DNA of 27,105 nt, taken from the NCBI GenBank assembly GCA_000969725.1, contig JXSR01S028295.1; one strand, 5' to 3'. The position numbers and the translations under genes were made by a program. Origin of the DNA: Ophiothrix spiculata. Lineage: Eukaryota; Echinodermata; Ophiuroidea; Amphilepidida; Ophiotrichidae. The notes under the pieces are model-generated. The model had not been told where the DNA came from and searched no databases. It was given only the letters and a program-made list of their open reading frames with translations. Of the stretch, positions 9,251 through 19,665 are shown one piece after another. The first letter of the stretch is position 1. Every line of letters begins with the position of its first letter.

Positions 9251-10482
9251 TATATAGAAAAGATATAATTTTTTCTTACTTCAAGAATCTTGTTATTACA
9301 TCACCCAAAATGCTATGTGTTCCAAAATTAAGATGCTTTAGAAGACAGGCATTTTTTATCAGTGTGGAAAATAGTTTGACAATAATGTTAGAGAAAATAG
9401 CTTAATTTAGAATCATTAACTAGTGGATATGTTTGATTGAAATCAAAGAAACACAGTGAACAAGCTCAATTTTAAAATGAATGCATAGACTTTGGACCAA
9501 TGTAATCAAATTATATGTCAGATTAATAAGACTGGCTGAAAACCCAGTACTTTATCATTTGAGGGGTCCTCTGGGGAAACTTGATGAGCGGAAAGTTGCC
9601 CATTTCAAAATTGAGTTTATGGCATATTTTAATTCTCTATAATTCCAACTTTCGCATAATATATAATATGTTACACTTTCTTCCTTCATTCTCCATTTAC
9701 AGATGAAAATACAAGGCAGTCCATTAACATCTGACAATAAAAATTAGCTGCAAATTGATTTTAAAATTACTGATTACTATAGTGTATGGTACCAAAATGT
9801 GATCAATTAACAATGATAACTGGCACCTCCCAGTATAATCGACCTTCGAAACTCAGGGTATAGTTAAACACTTATGCAGGGATGCGTTTTTAAAGTCATG
9901 TCTTCATTCGCGACTTTCCATTCATTTTTTGGCTGAGCAACCCTCAGTTTGTTTTATACTTGTAAAGTCAAACCTATGTAATAAGCAGAGTTACATGCTA
10001 AACCCAATTGTGATGTCCAAAATGTTGGTTTCAGCAAAAGATACCTTTAAACCACATTTTTGCCTCAAATTTTGTTGCGCTTGAAAAAGCTAATTAAAAT
10101 CTGCTTCCTGAAACTTTCCTATTTTTCTAAATTTAGACCCAAATGCATAACAGTGGGTTTCTCAAATTTGTGATATCTATATATTGATTTGTTTTTAATT
10201 GACAACCTGAAGTGTAAAATTTAGACTTGTTTGGTAAAAATACAATTGTTGACAATTTATGGCAATATATCAGAAAGTAATAAAATAAAAGATAAAACGT
10301 GTGTTAAAAGGAAAAACTTTCCTTCAATGATTTGGTTAAATTGTTTATAGCTTATTATAAATTTTAATTAAAAATAATATAACATATGGAAATCACATCA
10401 TTATTTGGCTCAGAAGAGCACTACAGCTAATCTTTATTATTGGTAATTATCCGCTGCCTTAAGCTCAGTTCATACTCGGCCT
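9251..10482. other. AT-rich non-coding sequence
   Basis: No gene is supported. A strong splice-acceptor-like pyrimidine tract ends in CATTTACAG at about 9701. The following frame in one phase stops after nine codons (ENTRQSINI) directly before an AATAAA, which is suggestive but too short to call. The less AT-rich stretch at 9830-9980 may be an unrecognised repeat. Confidence 0.5.
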
Positions 10483-10717
10483 CCAAACAAAATTTTTTCT
10501 ACAAAACATTTGGTCGTGACGTCACCAAATATTTGCCATCGAACTTTAACTATGAACGGGTAGCAAACATTTGGTCCAATGTATGTGGCAATTAAATAAC
10601 GTGTGCAATCTAGCGCGAAATTTTGTTTGGTCTCAACTCGGTGTTGAAGTTATTTTGTTTGGAGTCAATCGTCATTTTTACGTCACGACCAAATGTTTGG
10701 TAGGAAAAATTTTGTCC
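10483..10717. mobile_element. Foldback/MITE with 35-bp arms
   Basis: The arms at about 10488-10522 and 10682-10715 are inverted repeats with about two mismatches in 35. They contain ACAAAATTTTT and CATTTGGTCGTGACG. Inside the element, the arm word AAACATTTGGTC is repeated at 10564 and a TTTTGTTTGGTC variant at 10623, so the interior is partly built from the ends. There is no coding sequence. Target duplications are not clear, so the exact borders and superfamily are uncertain. Confidence 0.75.
10517..10524. promoter_or_regulatory. CRE palindrome TGACGTCA
   Basis: TGACGTCA is a perfect CREB/ATF site located in the left arm of the foldback element. The right arm carries the related TACGTCA. 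Whether it is used is unknown. Confidence 0.35.
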
Positions 10718-10864
10718 AGATCATAATAACATCAACAGAGTGGCTTATGAAAACTGGGTATCAAAATTGATTGGATATTCAGCATTTTTTTCTCTGTCTC
10801 TCTATAGAACTATGGGACAAAATGAAAGATAAATGATCACAACCAATCTCTGAAAATCCATAAA

Positions 10865-11180
10865 ATGGACAAGATTCCTATAATTAACCTCATTAACAAC
10901 ATAAGAGACTAACATCAGCACACATCATCCCCAAGTGGATCATTAACTAGCTCAGAAAACACTGCAACAATCCATAAATCAGTAATGATGTGTTGTGATC
11001 TAAACAAGAAGAATCTGATACACTTAGCGCACTTATTAGCCTCAATATCACAGCAGACCTGACATCCAGACATCATTCTTTCCCAACTGGACCATTAACC
11101 TATAATGCAGGAATAGCCACAGACATAACCACTACATTCTCAAATGACCAAGAGCTACCTTAAAATGAGTTTTGTAAGTA
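10865..11180 (+). repeat. Possible diverged 150-bp direct repeat
   Basis: The words 'acatcatcc..aagtggatcattaac' (about 10921-10947) and 'acatcattctttcccaactggaccattaac' (about 11070-11099) occur in the same order about 150 bp apart, each after a CAGCA/CCAGA context. The similarity is partial, so this could be an old duplication or chance. Confidence 0.3.
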
Positions 11181-11359
11181 CTGTTACGGTCAAAGATTTT
11201 AAATGACCAAGGCCATAATCACATTACGGGTTCTAAAATGAAACAAAATAAATACACTGAAATTTGGAATAAGTTTTAACAATTTCATACAAGTTCTTTC
11301 TTTTACCACAAATAAAACACTTATAAATATCTAAACTTTGCCTTATATAAGAAACTTAC

Positions 11360-12095
11360 AATTTTGAGATACCGCTGCGATACCCGCGCGATCCTAGGAT
11401 ATTTCAAAAATGTTTATATTCCACGCTATAGGCTGAGATTGTTCATTAATTGCCACGACATTAAAATCTTGAGTAAACTTGCAGTCGTATACTTGCAAGT
11501 CACAAGTTCCGGAATCAAGCTGGCAAAAGGTAAATCCAAAACTTTCCTTGCGAAATCAGATGGCGATTTCCACACAATTGTCCAGCAATCACAACGAAGC
11601 TCCACTTGGCTTAAAAGCTGAATCCAACGCACATAATCCACTAGGAAATTAAATATTAAAACAACAGTTTGGCTGTAATTATCCATCTGTAATACATCGT
11701 TAATTCTCCAAAATGTTGCTATCTCCAATCTCCATCCAATGTTTAATTAATAAACTCTACTCAGCTGCATAACTCCATCCAAAATTCAAACTCCTATAGC
11801 AGTTCTCCAGCTACTCCAACAAATTCAATTCCACTTCCAAAGTTTTTACTATCGACCTATCGCCGACAAAGTCAATTCAACTTCTGCCCAAATTCAGTTT
11901 CCTTGGGCTCATTAATTTTTACATTTGCATAAAAAGTCTTTTTTAACGTACTTGGAATTCCCACTTAGTATATTTACAATGCAACATAGATACAAACACC
12001 TTAAATAGCGATTAGAATTCCGTAAGTGCCGGGGCTAAAGATGTCCGATCAATGATCTAATTATGGAAATTCCACATCATCTAGCATCTGATTGG
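11360..12095 (-). promoter_or_regulatory. Candidate minus-strand promoter and first exon
   Basis: This block is less AT-rich than its surroundings. On the minus strand it has a CCAAT box (12091-12095), then TATTTAAGG (11999-12007) about 90 bp downstream, which would place a start near 11970. A consensus splice donor AATT|GTAAGT lies at 11354-11363. Between them is an 85-codon open frame starting at an ATG near 11684 (MDNYSQTVVLIFNF...) and ending at 11426. Its sequence resembles no family I know. The layout fits a first, possibly untranslated, exon of a minus-strand gene whose later exons lie left of or outside the window. A retroelement 5' region is an alternative. Every element is a short motif. 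Confidence 0.25.
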
Positions 12096-12099
12096 TTAT

Positions 12100-13780
12100 T
12101 TACTTTATGCAAATTTGATAGGTTCATGCAATCATGCTTATTTTTACAATGGGAAATCACCATAAAGTTGCAAAATAAGATTCACTCAGAAAAAGTCCCT
12201 TTCTGTGGCAATCAAACATCTCATTAAGCTTCACTAATTAAATTATTAATTAATCGACAAAAACAAATAATTCAGTTTCACATAACAGTACCCTTTCATA
12301 GATCAACAAAAGCAAACCTTAAAATGGGCGAGCTTTGATAGTTCTATTATTTTATGATTTCTCATGTAGTTCCCTGTCCTATTTGTTATAGTTTTCACCT
12401 GATGAAGAGAAGTGATTTCTCTTTTTGCTCTTTTGTGCAAAATTTATAAAATGGAACCCCCACAAGTTAAGAACTTTCTTGCATTCACATTATATGTGCT
12501 TCTAAAACAAGCTGTTCTAAGCAAGCAATGAAAGTCATTGAAGAACAATAACAACTCATACATCCGTAGTTCGAAATCACATTAAGCTGGGGAAGAGGTA
12601 TGCATGCATATCATGTAAGTACAATGTATATTGATTGTTTGATTGATTGATCAGAAAAAAAGATTATCTTTTTTTTAAATGTATCAAATGTCAAACCTAT
12701 TGTGTATCCTTTGCAAAAACTTGTATTAAAATATAAAGATTAGGCTCACATCCACACTAAGTACTTTATTTGTCCCATATATTAATTCTGGTCAAGCTTA
12801 ACCACTTTAGTGTTTGAATTAAACCTCCCATTATATGGCAAGTGTACTTAGGAAATAGATGAATTGCTTACGGCCCAAGAGATGTAGAAGTCTAAAGAGT
12901 GGACACTACTGTGTCTTGTGAGTTCTCAGGAAATCTCAGATGCTAACTAGGACGTAAATAGGCCAAGAAAGAAGCTAATTACCTCCTTTGTATGCCTATG
13001 TGTCTCATGTTCTTTGGAAATAAATATTGAGTGTAGATTTACCAGTTGAGACCCCAGTTTCTTTAAATACTTATGAGATTTAGATAAGTTACTTATGTTA
13101 TGGCACAAAAAACAAAACCTGTTTTTAGGTCCTACACCATATTGTCAAACAAGATGATCAAAAGTATGTTCTATTTCAGCAATGAGAGATATCAATGACA
13201 TGTACACTGGTATCTAAAACACATATGTACAATATCACATGTATTTCAGAAAGAATGTTTCATGTTTGAATTTCCTGGCAGACATTAATGTATAGCTTTT
13301 GTCAAATTTTGTTGCCAAAAATTTATCTAACAAGCAAAGATTGGGCTTTGTAAACATATCATTTAAATGAAATTATTATACACAAATTTTCTTTTTTAAA
13401 TAAAAAGTGGCAAGCAGATCAAATGATAGATCAAAGAGTTGCAAAGTATTTTTATATGATACAGGTTCTAAATCATTGACAGCTAAGATCATATTTGAGC
13501 AACCACCTGGGCCCTGGGGTCTATGATCTATATTAAGTTCAAGTAGCAAGAGTGTCTTCCTAGTTCAAGTGATCCGTGAATAAAGTGTTCTGCTTCCTCA
13601 ATTAAATTTCCCCTACAGGCAAGATAATAGTTACTATATGTTAGTTTCCTGACTGCAAGAGCAAAAGTAGATTACAATTCATTATTCATTAGGTCCCATG
13701 TTCATTATATGGTTTAGTACATTAAAGGATTCTGGGTTGATTGCTTTAATTTTTTTAAAAACTTTTAAAGATTTTGGTAG
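12100..13780. other. AT-rich non-coding sequence
   Basis: No gene or element ends were recognised. There is a short TTGA-type repeat at 12637-12652. Some stretches (12880-13020, 13490-13520) are less AT-rich but lack open frames with splice signals. Confidence 0.5.
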
Positions 13781-13812
13781 CAAATTATTCCTCATATTTT
13801 TTTCATTTACAG

Positions 13813-13857
13813 CTGAAACATGTTTTGCAAATATAAGTGAAAATGTGTCCAATTATG
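13813..13857 (+). CDS. Candidate 45-nt micro-exon
   Basis: A long pyrimidine tract (about 13786-13810) ends in TTTCATTTACAG, and the next 45 bases run open to a good donor, TATG|GTAAGC. The exon would take two bases to finish a codon, add 14 codons (ETCFANISENVSNY) and give one base to the next exon. It is therefore a symmetric phase 1-1 exon that could be skipped without a frame change. NIS and NVS are two N-glycosylation sequons, and there is one cysteine, as in an extracellular linker. No domain can be recognised in such a short piece. If real, the window lies inside a plus-strand gene. In AT-rich DNA such a pair of sites can arise by chance. Confidence 0.3.
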
Positions 13858-14140
13858 GTAAGCGTAATTGTACTTACACAGCAAAGTAAAAGCAGCTCTG
13901 AAATACTAAACTGTTCTTAACATTAAAATTGCTAGACCTATTTAGTTGATATTTTGCCAAAATATGTAAGAAAGTGTAGATAGAACTTAGGCAAAAATAA
14001 AACAAGTTTGTTTGTCCCCTATTACCATGATTACCCATGTCTAATTTTGGAAAACTGAAGGAAATCGTTCCTACTTGAAATATTTTTTTTTCTAAGCATA
14101 TATTAGATGTTTTAACCACATTTTAAACATCATAGCATAT

Positions 14141-15204
14141 ACAGGGTGTCCAAAAATTAACTACCCATTTTTAAATGCCTATAACTTCAAAACCAGGATT
14201 CACATGGCAAGTATAGACATATGTACTGATAGAGGAAACTTGTAGAATTCTTTTGGTACCAAACATTATGCAATCAGTAAACTTCTATGATAACAAGAAG
14301 GTATGAAAGTTCAAAGTGGTTGAGCCAATATACCATACAGTGTTGATACTATTCTGCCACTTCACTCTGACGACATGACGCCTCATACAGCTAAACGGTT
14401 TAGAATGGCTTTATTAATTAACTTTTTCATAAACAATCATATTGCCCAAGACAAAGAAACCCTGGCCCTTTCACTCCCATGATTTAAGTTCGCTCGATTA
14501 CTTTTTTGAGTTGTCTGAAGGACAGTACATCCCAACAACCCGGACAATTCCTGACCTGAAACAGAACATCAGCAGTGAAAACAGGAAGATCAAAAAGAAC
14601 GCATGCACAAACGTCCAGAGCTTTGTCGTTAGAGTAAAAGAATTTTTGGAAATCTGCAAGGAGGCCATCTAGAACATATTCTGAAATACTAGGCAGTTTA
14701 ATCTGGATAAAAAAGAGGTAATTTGATATGTCCCTGTGAGTGTAACTTTGAATGTGTAATAAGGGGTAATGCTGTTGTGTACCATTTAAAGATGAGCATA
14801 ATGCGAGAGTTACGCTTTGACAAATTAAAAACATTTTAATGAGCATTATGTAATTATTAAGACAAAACCGCAATCAAAAATGTTTGTATTAACATTGTAC
14901 AAGCTGTTTCGCTGAATTGGTCATTAAAATGATCATGAATGATTCTCCTGTCTTCAAAGATTGATCCCTCCTCTTCATGTGATTCGCACATTTGTTTTTC
15001 TTCTCAATATGAAAGTAGGCTTTTTACGTTTGACGTAATTTACGTTGAAAATGATTTTCAAAAATGACAATTATATCATATATGGTACCAAATTAATTCT
15101 ACAAGTTTTCTCTATCAATACTTATGTCTATAGTTGCCATGCGAATCCTGGTTTTAAAGTTATAAGCATTTAAAAATGGGTAGTTAATTTTTGGACACCC
15201 TGTA
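14141..15204 (+). mobile_element. Tc1/mariner-family element, defective
   Basis: The termini are inverted repeats about 121 bp long (14141-14261 and 15083-15204), roughly 93% identical by eye. They start ACAGGGTGTCC and end GGACACCCTGT, with TA dinucleotides at both borders. Length is 1.06 kb, shorter than a full mariner, and the interior keeps only the C-terminal part of a transposase. The long, well-matched ends suggest it could have been mobilised by a helper in the past. The ACAGGGTGTCC terminus is common in mariner-related families of animals. Confidence 0.88.
14369..14700 (+). pseudogene. Mariner-type transposase C-terminal remnant
   Basis: One frame starts with DDMTPHTAKRFRMALL (from about 14371), which matches the second catalytic aspartate block (D.A.PHTA.R) of mariner-like DDE transposases. 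After a frame change, WPFHSHDLSSLDYFF (14462-14506) matches the third block (WPPRSPDL.PLDFFLW), here with SHD in place of SPD. TRTIPDLKQNI follows, as in the helical tail of these enzymes. Another frame change near 14660 leads to GGHLEHILKY, the usual C-terminal end. The DNA-binding N-terminus and first catalytic block are absent, so the protein is dead. Confidence 0.85.
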
Positions 15205-15222
15205 TAAGATGTTTAAAATGTG

Positions 15223-16188
15223 ATTTAAAGGTTCTTGAAAACAATAAAATAACCCTCTTAAATTTTTAAAAATGTAACTAAAAGTATATAATATTAAAGT
15301 TCCCTCACTTAAGATGTATGGTCTCACTGAAAACTATGTAATATTGATAATGATTTATAAAAAAAATGTGGTGATAAAATGTCTTTATGTCAATGTTACA
15401 ACACAGGCAACAAGCACTACAATATAACAAGTTTTAAAATGTAGAAAGTGTATGTATAAGTTAAAAGCATGGGGATGGTTAAAGTAAGTTAAAGAAAAAC
15501 AAAGAACTTTTCTTACAGTATCTGAAGCAGCATCAACACAAATAACCTTTAGTTGATATCAATGATTCATAGCATGATCAGAGCAGAGCCACTGACATTA
15601 TCAAACGGGTCCATAACATGATATTTTATGCTTCATTTAAAACCCGGATAATGGAACATGAATAATTGATATATGCCAAACGGCCTGTTTCTACAGAACG
15701 GTAGGCATTAGACATAGGCAACTGTGTTTTAAATTTGCATATTTTAGTTATCATACACATCACTTTCACTCAGTATCTGTAAAATGTGATTCTGTTAATG
15801 GAAGAATAATTCGGCAAAAATAACAAAATGAAAGTGATGCTTTAAGGAGTATTACTCAATTTTTCAAAAAACTTTTTTCATGTCATACAAAAGATCACTG
15901 CTAATTCTGATGACATTTCAGTTTAAAATTTCAGTTGTATTTCACAGCTGCCTATTTATGTTGTTGTGTCTATTCAATTATGCTTACCATAATCAAACAA
16001 CTTTTCACTTATATTTTCAAAACAAAACATACTTTAGCCATAAAATATCATGTGGATTATGAGAAAAAAACAAAAATATATTTTGGAACAAAAATCTCAG
16101 TAAGTTTGAAAAAGTAAGCAATCAGACCAGCTTCTTTGCCTACATGCAGACTAGTTGTCAAAATATAGGACAGGCAAGTGGATCATTT
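15223..16188. other. AT-rich non-coding sequence
   Basis: No gene is supported. Overlapping open frames at 15880-16117 are rich in F, L, Y and K as expected from AT-rich DNA. The stretch TTTAAGGAGTATTACTCAAT then TTTTTCAAAAAACTTTTTT (15840-15878) resembles 22083-22130, so a worn dispersed repeat may be present. A splice-acceptor-like TTTTCTTACAG at about 15519 has no good donor after it. Confidence 0.5.
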
Positions 16189-16664
16189 GAACCTAAAACT
16201 TTCGACAGTTTTGTGACAAAAATTTGACAAACTTTTGACAAATTGAAACTAAAACTCTTCTATCGACAGTTTTGTGACAAAAAGTGGACAAAGTTTTGAC
16301 AAATTGAACCTAAAACTCTTCTTTTGACAGTTTTGTGACAAAAAGTGGACAAAGTTTTGACAAAATAAACCTAAAACTCATCTTTTGACAGTTTTGTGTC
16401 AAAAAGTGGACAAAAGTTTTGACAAATTGAACCTAAAACTCTTCTTTTGACAGTTTTGTGACAAAAATGGACAAAGTTTTGACAATTTGAACCTAAAGCT
16501 CTTCTTTCGACAGTTTTATGATAAAAAGTGGACAAAGTTTTGACAAAATGAACCTAAAACTCGTCTTTTGACAGTTTTGTAACAAAAAGTGGACAAAGTT
16601 TTGACAAATTGAACATAAAACTCATCTTTCAACGGTTTTGTGACAAAAAAAGTTGACAGTTTTG
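16189..16664 (+). repeat. 61-bp minisatellite, eight units
   Basis: Eight tandem units of about 60-62 bp (the first and last are shorter) start near 16189, 16246, 16307, 16368, 16430, 16490, 16551 and 16612. Each runs AACCTAAAACTCTTC, then GACAGTTTTGT, GACAAAAAGTG, GACAAAGTTTT and GACAAATTG. The GACA words within a unit are 11 bp apart. Units differ by scattered substitutions and single-base indels, with the edge units most diverged, as usual for unequal exchange. The unit length is not a multiple of three and it carries stops, so it is not coding. Confidence 0.95.
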
Positions 16665-17620
16665 AGTAGCTACAAATATGACATGGTATTAAGACTTTAA
16701 AAACACTGGTACCTTTATTGCACTTGCTCAGTTTGTCTGTCCTGGAAGAGTTCAGATGTCTTTTTTCAAATTCACAACATTACCAACACACTGACATCCA
16801 GTTTTATTGTATATTCATCAAGACCATATTTCTCTATAGAATCTGACAAGGCATAATAAAGCTAGACAACTGTGATTGATTCTGTCCACAACCAATTCAC
16901 TTGTTATGATGACCTTAAACTTTATGGTAAATGTTAGCATTTATCAGCATATGTACAACTGAAAAAAAGATGTTTTTAATATCTTGGTCACAATAACTTG
17001 TACGAACAGTTACGATCAGTGTTTAGTCTGTTTAAAAGGACCACGAGCAGCGAACAAAGCGAGCAGCGAGGTCTGGTGTAAAATTATGGATTCAATCACC
17101 ATTGGGACACAAGATGAATTAAAAAAAAAACATTTGCCGTATTGTTTGCCAAAATCAGGAAGTTGGTCTTTTCTTTTTTAGAGTGTAAGCATCTGCTCTA
17201 TCCTGTTCACATCATGTAAGGAAGTCTCTATTATTATCTCATCATCATCGTCATCACTCAATGCCTACATCTCTCAGGATAGAGTCTTTGACCAATTGTG
17301 TAGATGATTGATAATGTAGAGTCTATAGAACAACATTTTATACCAATCACAATTTATTCACTGCTTAAAATTCACAAATTACTAAATGTATAAACTCTAT
17401 CTTTATAATTTTTAACTACAAGTATATTTTGTAAGTATTACTCACCTATTGGTTGAACAAGTATTGGTGTTCATCAGCAATCAATATGAAAGAAAAACAG
17501 AAAATATGAGCATTACGTAATTAGGCATCTCATTATTTGTGTGTCAACTCACACTTTAATTTATTATTTTTTTTACTTCAGTGGTTTTGACAAAAGAAAA
17601 AAAGCACAAAAATCATTAGT
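16665..17620. other. AT-rich non-coding sequence
   Basis: No gene is supported. At 17040-17072 the word CGAGCAGCGA occurs twice within a GC-richer patch bounded by GGACC and GAGGTC, probably a fragment of a dispersed repeat. A short ATC-rich microsatellite lies at 17237-17262. A strong acceptor-like tract ends in TTTTTACTTCAG at about 17581, followed by only 11-14 open codons. Confidence 0.5.
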
Positions 17621-17622
17621 TT

Positions 17623-17880
17623 TTTAAAGGAGATAGCAAAAATGCTTCTGATGTTTTTTAGGTGATTTATATACTTTTCTTAAGATATTATCATTATTAT
17701 TATGATAATGGGAAGGAAAAATCTTTGACTTCAATATTCTTACTGGATAAGACTTTATTTGGCCTCTGAAGAATAAACAAGAATCAAAGGGGAGGAATCT
17801 CATGAAAAGTATTTCTGATTTAAAGGTTAATCATTTTAAGTAAACAAAGCACATGAAAACATCAGAGCCTACCCCTTTAA
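17623..17880. mobile_element. Possible small MITE
   Basis: TTTAAAGGAGATAG with GCTTCTGATGTTTT on the left (17623-17657) is matched in inverted orientation by AAAACATCAGAGCCTACCCCTTTAA on the right (17856-17880). The left arm carries about nine extra bases between the two words. The size, about 258 bp, suits a MITE, but the match is imperfect and no target duplication stands out. Confidence 0.4.
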
Positions 17881-17884
17881 CTGG

Positions 17885-19660
17885 ATCACAACATTGTGAC
17901 AATTCCAAAACAGATCCTCAAATCACAACAAATCCCAGGTTATACATTTACATCCACAAATCAATGGTAAACACTTATGTCTAAACACAGTAGCCTTGGT
18001 ACTCATTAAAAATAGCAACCTGGAAGCTTTATCGGCTCCATAAAGCTATCAATAATATATATCGGACTGTCGCGGATGTAACCACTTTACAATCCTAGTC
18101 ATATTCATTTTTGATACAATCAAATTTTACATACATATTTTTTTAAATAACTCATGTTAAAACCACAGTTATGAATAAAAAATGGTAACTCTATTACCAT
18201 CATCATCAAGTATTACTGAGAATGATAAGGTAAATTTCTGAAAAATATGTCTACTAATTTTGAAATTTTAACAACAGTGAATTTCTATAGCATCTGTTCA
18301 ATTAGGGATGTCCAATACTAATCATACAGGGTTTATATAATATAGATTGGCTTGTTACATTGCAAGCATAGCATCCCAGGGATGAAATTTGTTTGCACCA
18401 AGTCACCATTAAGATAATCTGGCTCAATGTGCCCTACTGGGGCATTGGCAAAAAGGTATTGTACGTAATTTGTTAGGTACTATATTGTATCATTTTCACT
18501 GCCTGTCATGTCTATGTATACAACAAGTTACTGGTAGAAAAGGTTCGTGTGACTCCAATTTGACAGTTTATGTGTAGGCGGAATTTTAAATTACATAATG
18601 TATAAATGTAAGAATGGTAATATATATTCCAAAATTTAACTATTGGCTATTTCAAAGTGTAGGTTTTATTGTTGACAGTTCGAAAAAGAAGATACCAATT
18701 AATAAAATAACATAAAAACATGAGATAATGTTTAATTAAATCACATTACACTGCAAAGCATTGCAACACACTGCCTTGAATTTATTCTGCTAAAATAATG
18801 AAACAATAAAAATGTCAAGTTATGTAGCATTAAAAATCTTATCTACAAGATTCAATCAAAAAGGAATTGAGATAATTAATAAATAAAATCTCACATGATT
18901 ACTTGATGTGAATTCATGAAATGTTAGGTTGTATCAAAATAACCATAGTCAATGTCCATTAGTTATGTATGTCAGAAATGGATGCATACCTACACAGTGT
19001 TATCTAATTTTAGAATATTGTTCTGTGCTTCAAAATGTCCATGGTGAATTGTAATTAAATGTCCATTAATTGCTACTGCATGGTTTTGTGAACCTTCTTG
19101 GTGTATTAGGCAGCTAGGGATTCCTGCTTGTATCTAGACATTATAAGGCAAGAATACCAAAGTAGATGTAATTTTCTGCATATCTTTTTTATTTTTATCA
19201 GTATTTCTAAATAAAACAGGGATCATTACAGTTGCTACATTTTTCTGTCATTGTCATAATGAAATAATAGCACTAAAATATGCCTAATGGAAAACATTGG
19301 CATAAAGTAACTAAATGATTTTAATTGCCATAACTTATTGTACTTAGTAAAAATATATGAATTAACAAATTATAAAATAATTCCTCATCAAGCTTAAAAG
19401 TTTGAAAAGTAAAACTTTGAATCAATTTTGTTTTAATTTTCAATGAATATTTGAACAAGAGAAACAGATATACATGTAACAATACCATAGAAACTTAATG
19501 TTTAGCATGCCATGTGTTGTTTAAAAACATGGTATTCTGATTCATGAATCAACAGTGATAATAATTTGTCACAATTTCTCCTAAATTCTTTACCAAACAG
19601 TCATGATGAAGTAAAACAGAAACTGGTAAATGTGCCATACATTGTGTTTCTATGTTATCC
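17885..19660. other. AT-rich non-coding sequence
   Basis: No gene is called. A stretch at 18360-18460 is open on the minus strand and is described in the findings. There are no tandem repeats or clear element ends. Confidence 0.5.
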
Positions 19661-19665
19661 TTTTA

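Larger units (their letters stand above)
14117..15222. repeat. Older 15-bp hairpin split by the mariner element
   Basis: CACATTTTAAACATC at 14117-14131 and its exact reverse complement at 15208-15222 lie just outside the transposon. With the element and one TA removed they would form a 15-bp stem with a loop of about 10 bases. A few further pairs (TTTAA/TTTAAA) extend the stem outward. Confidence 0.7.

Noticed and set aside
11426..11728. 100-codon minus-strand frame as a protein gene
   Set aside because: The stated length depends on a TTG start. From the first ATG it is 85 codons, with no recognisable family. It is kept only as part of a possible first exon.
14484..14873. 129-codon minus-strand frame inside the mariner element
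   Set aside because: It lies antisense to the clear transposase remnant and runs on into the element's non-coding part.
15880..16117. Two overlapping plus-strand frames resembling membrane segments
   Set aside because: The F, L, Y and K content follows from AT-rich DNA, there is no start or splice context, and the frames overlap each other.
16189..16664. The tandem repeat as a CRISPR array
   Set aside because: Units are contiguous and diverged along their whole length with no unique spacers, and the genome context is eukaryotic.
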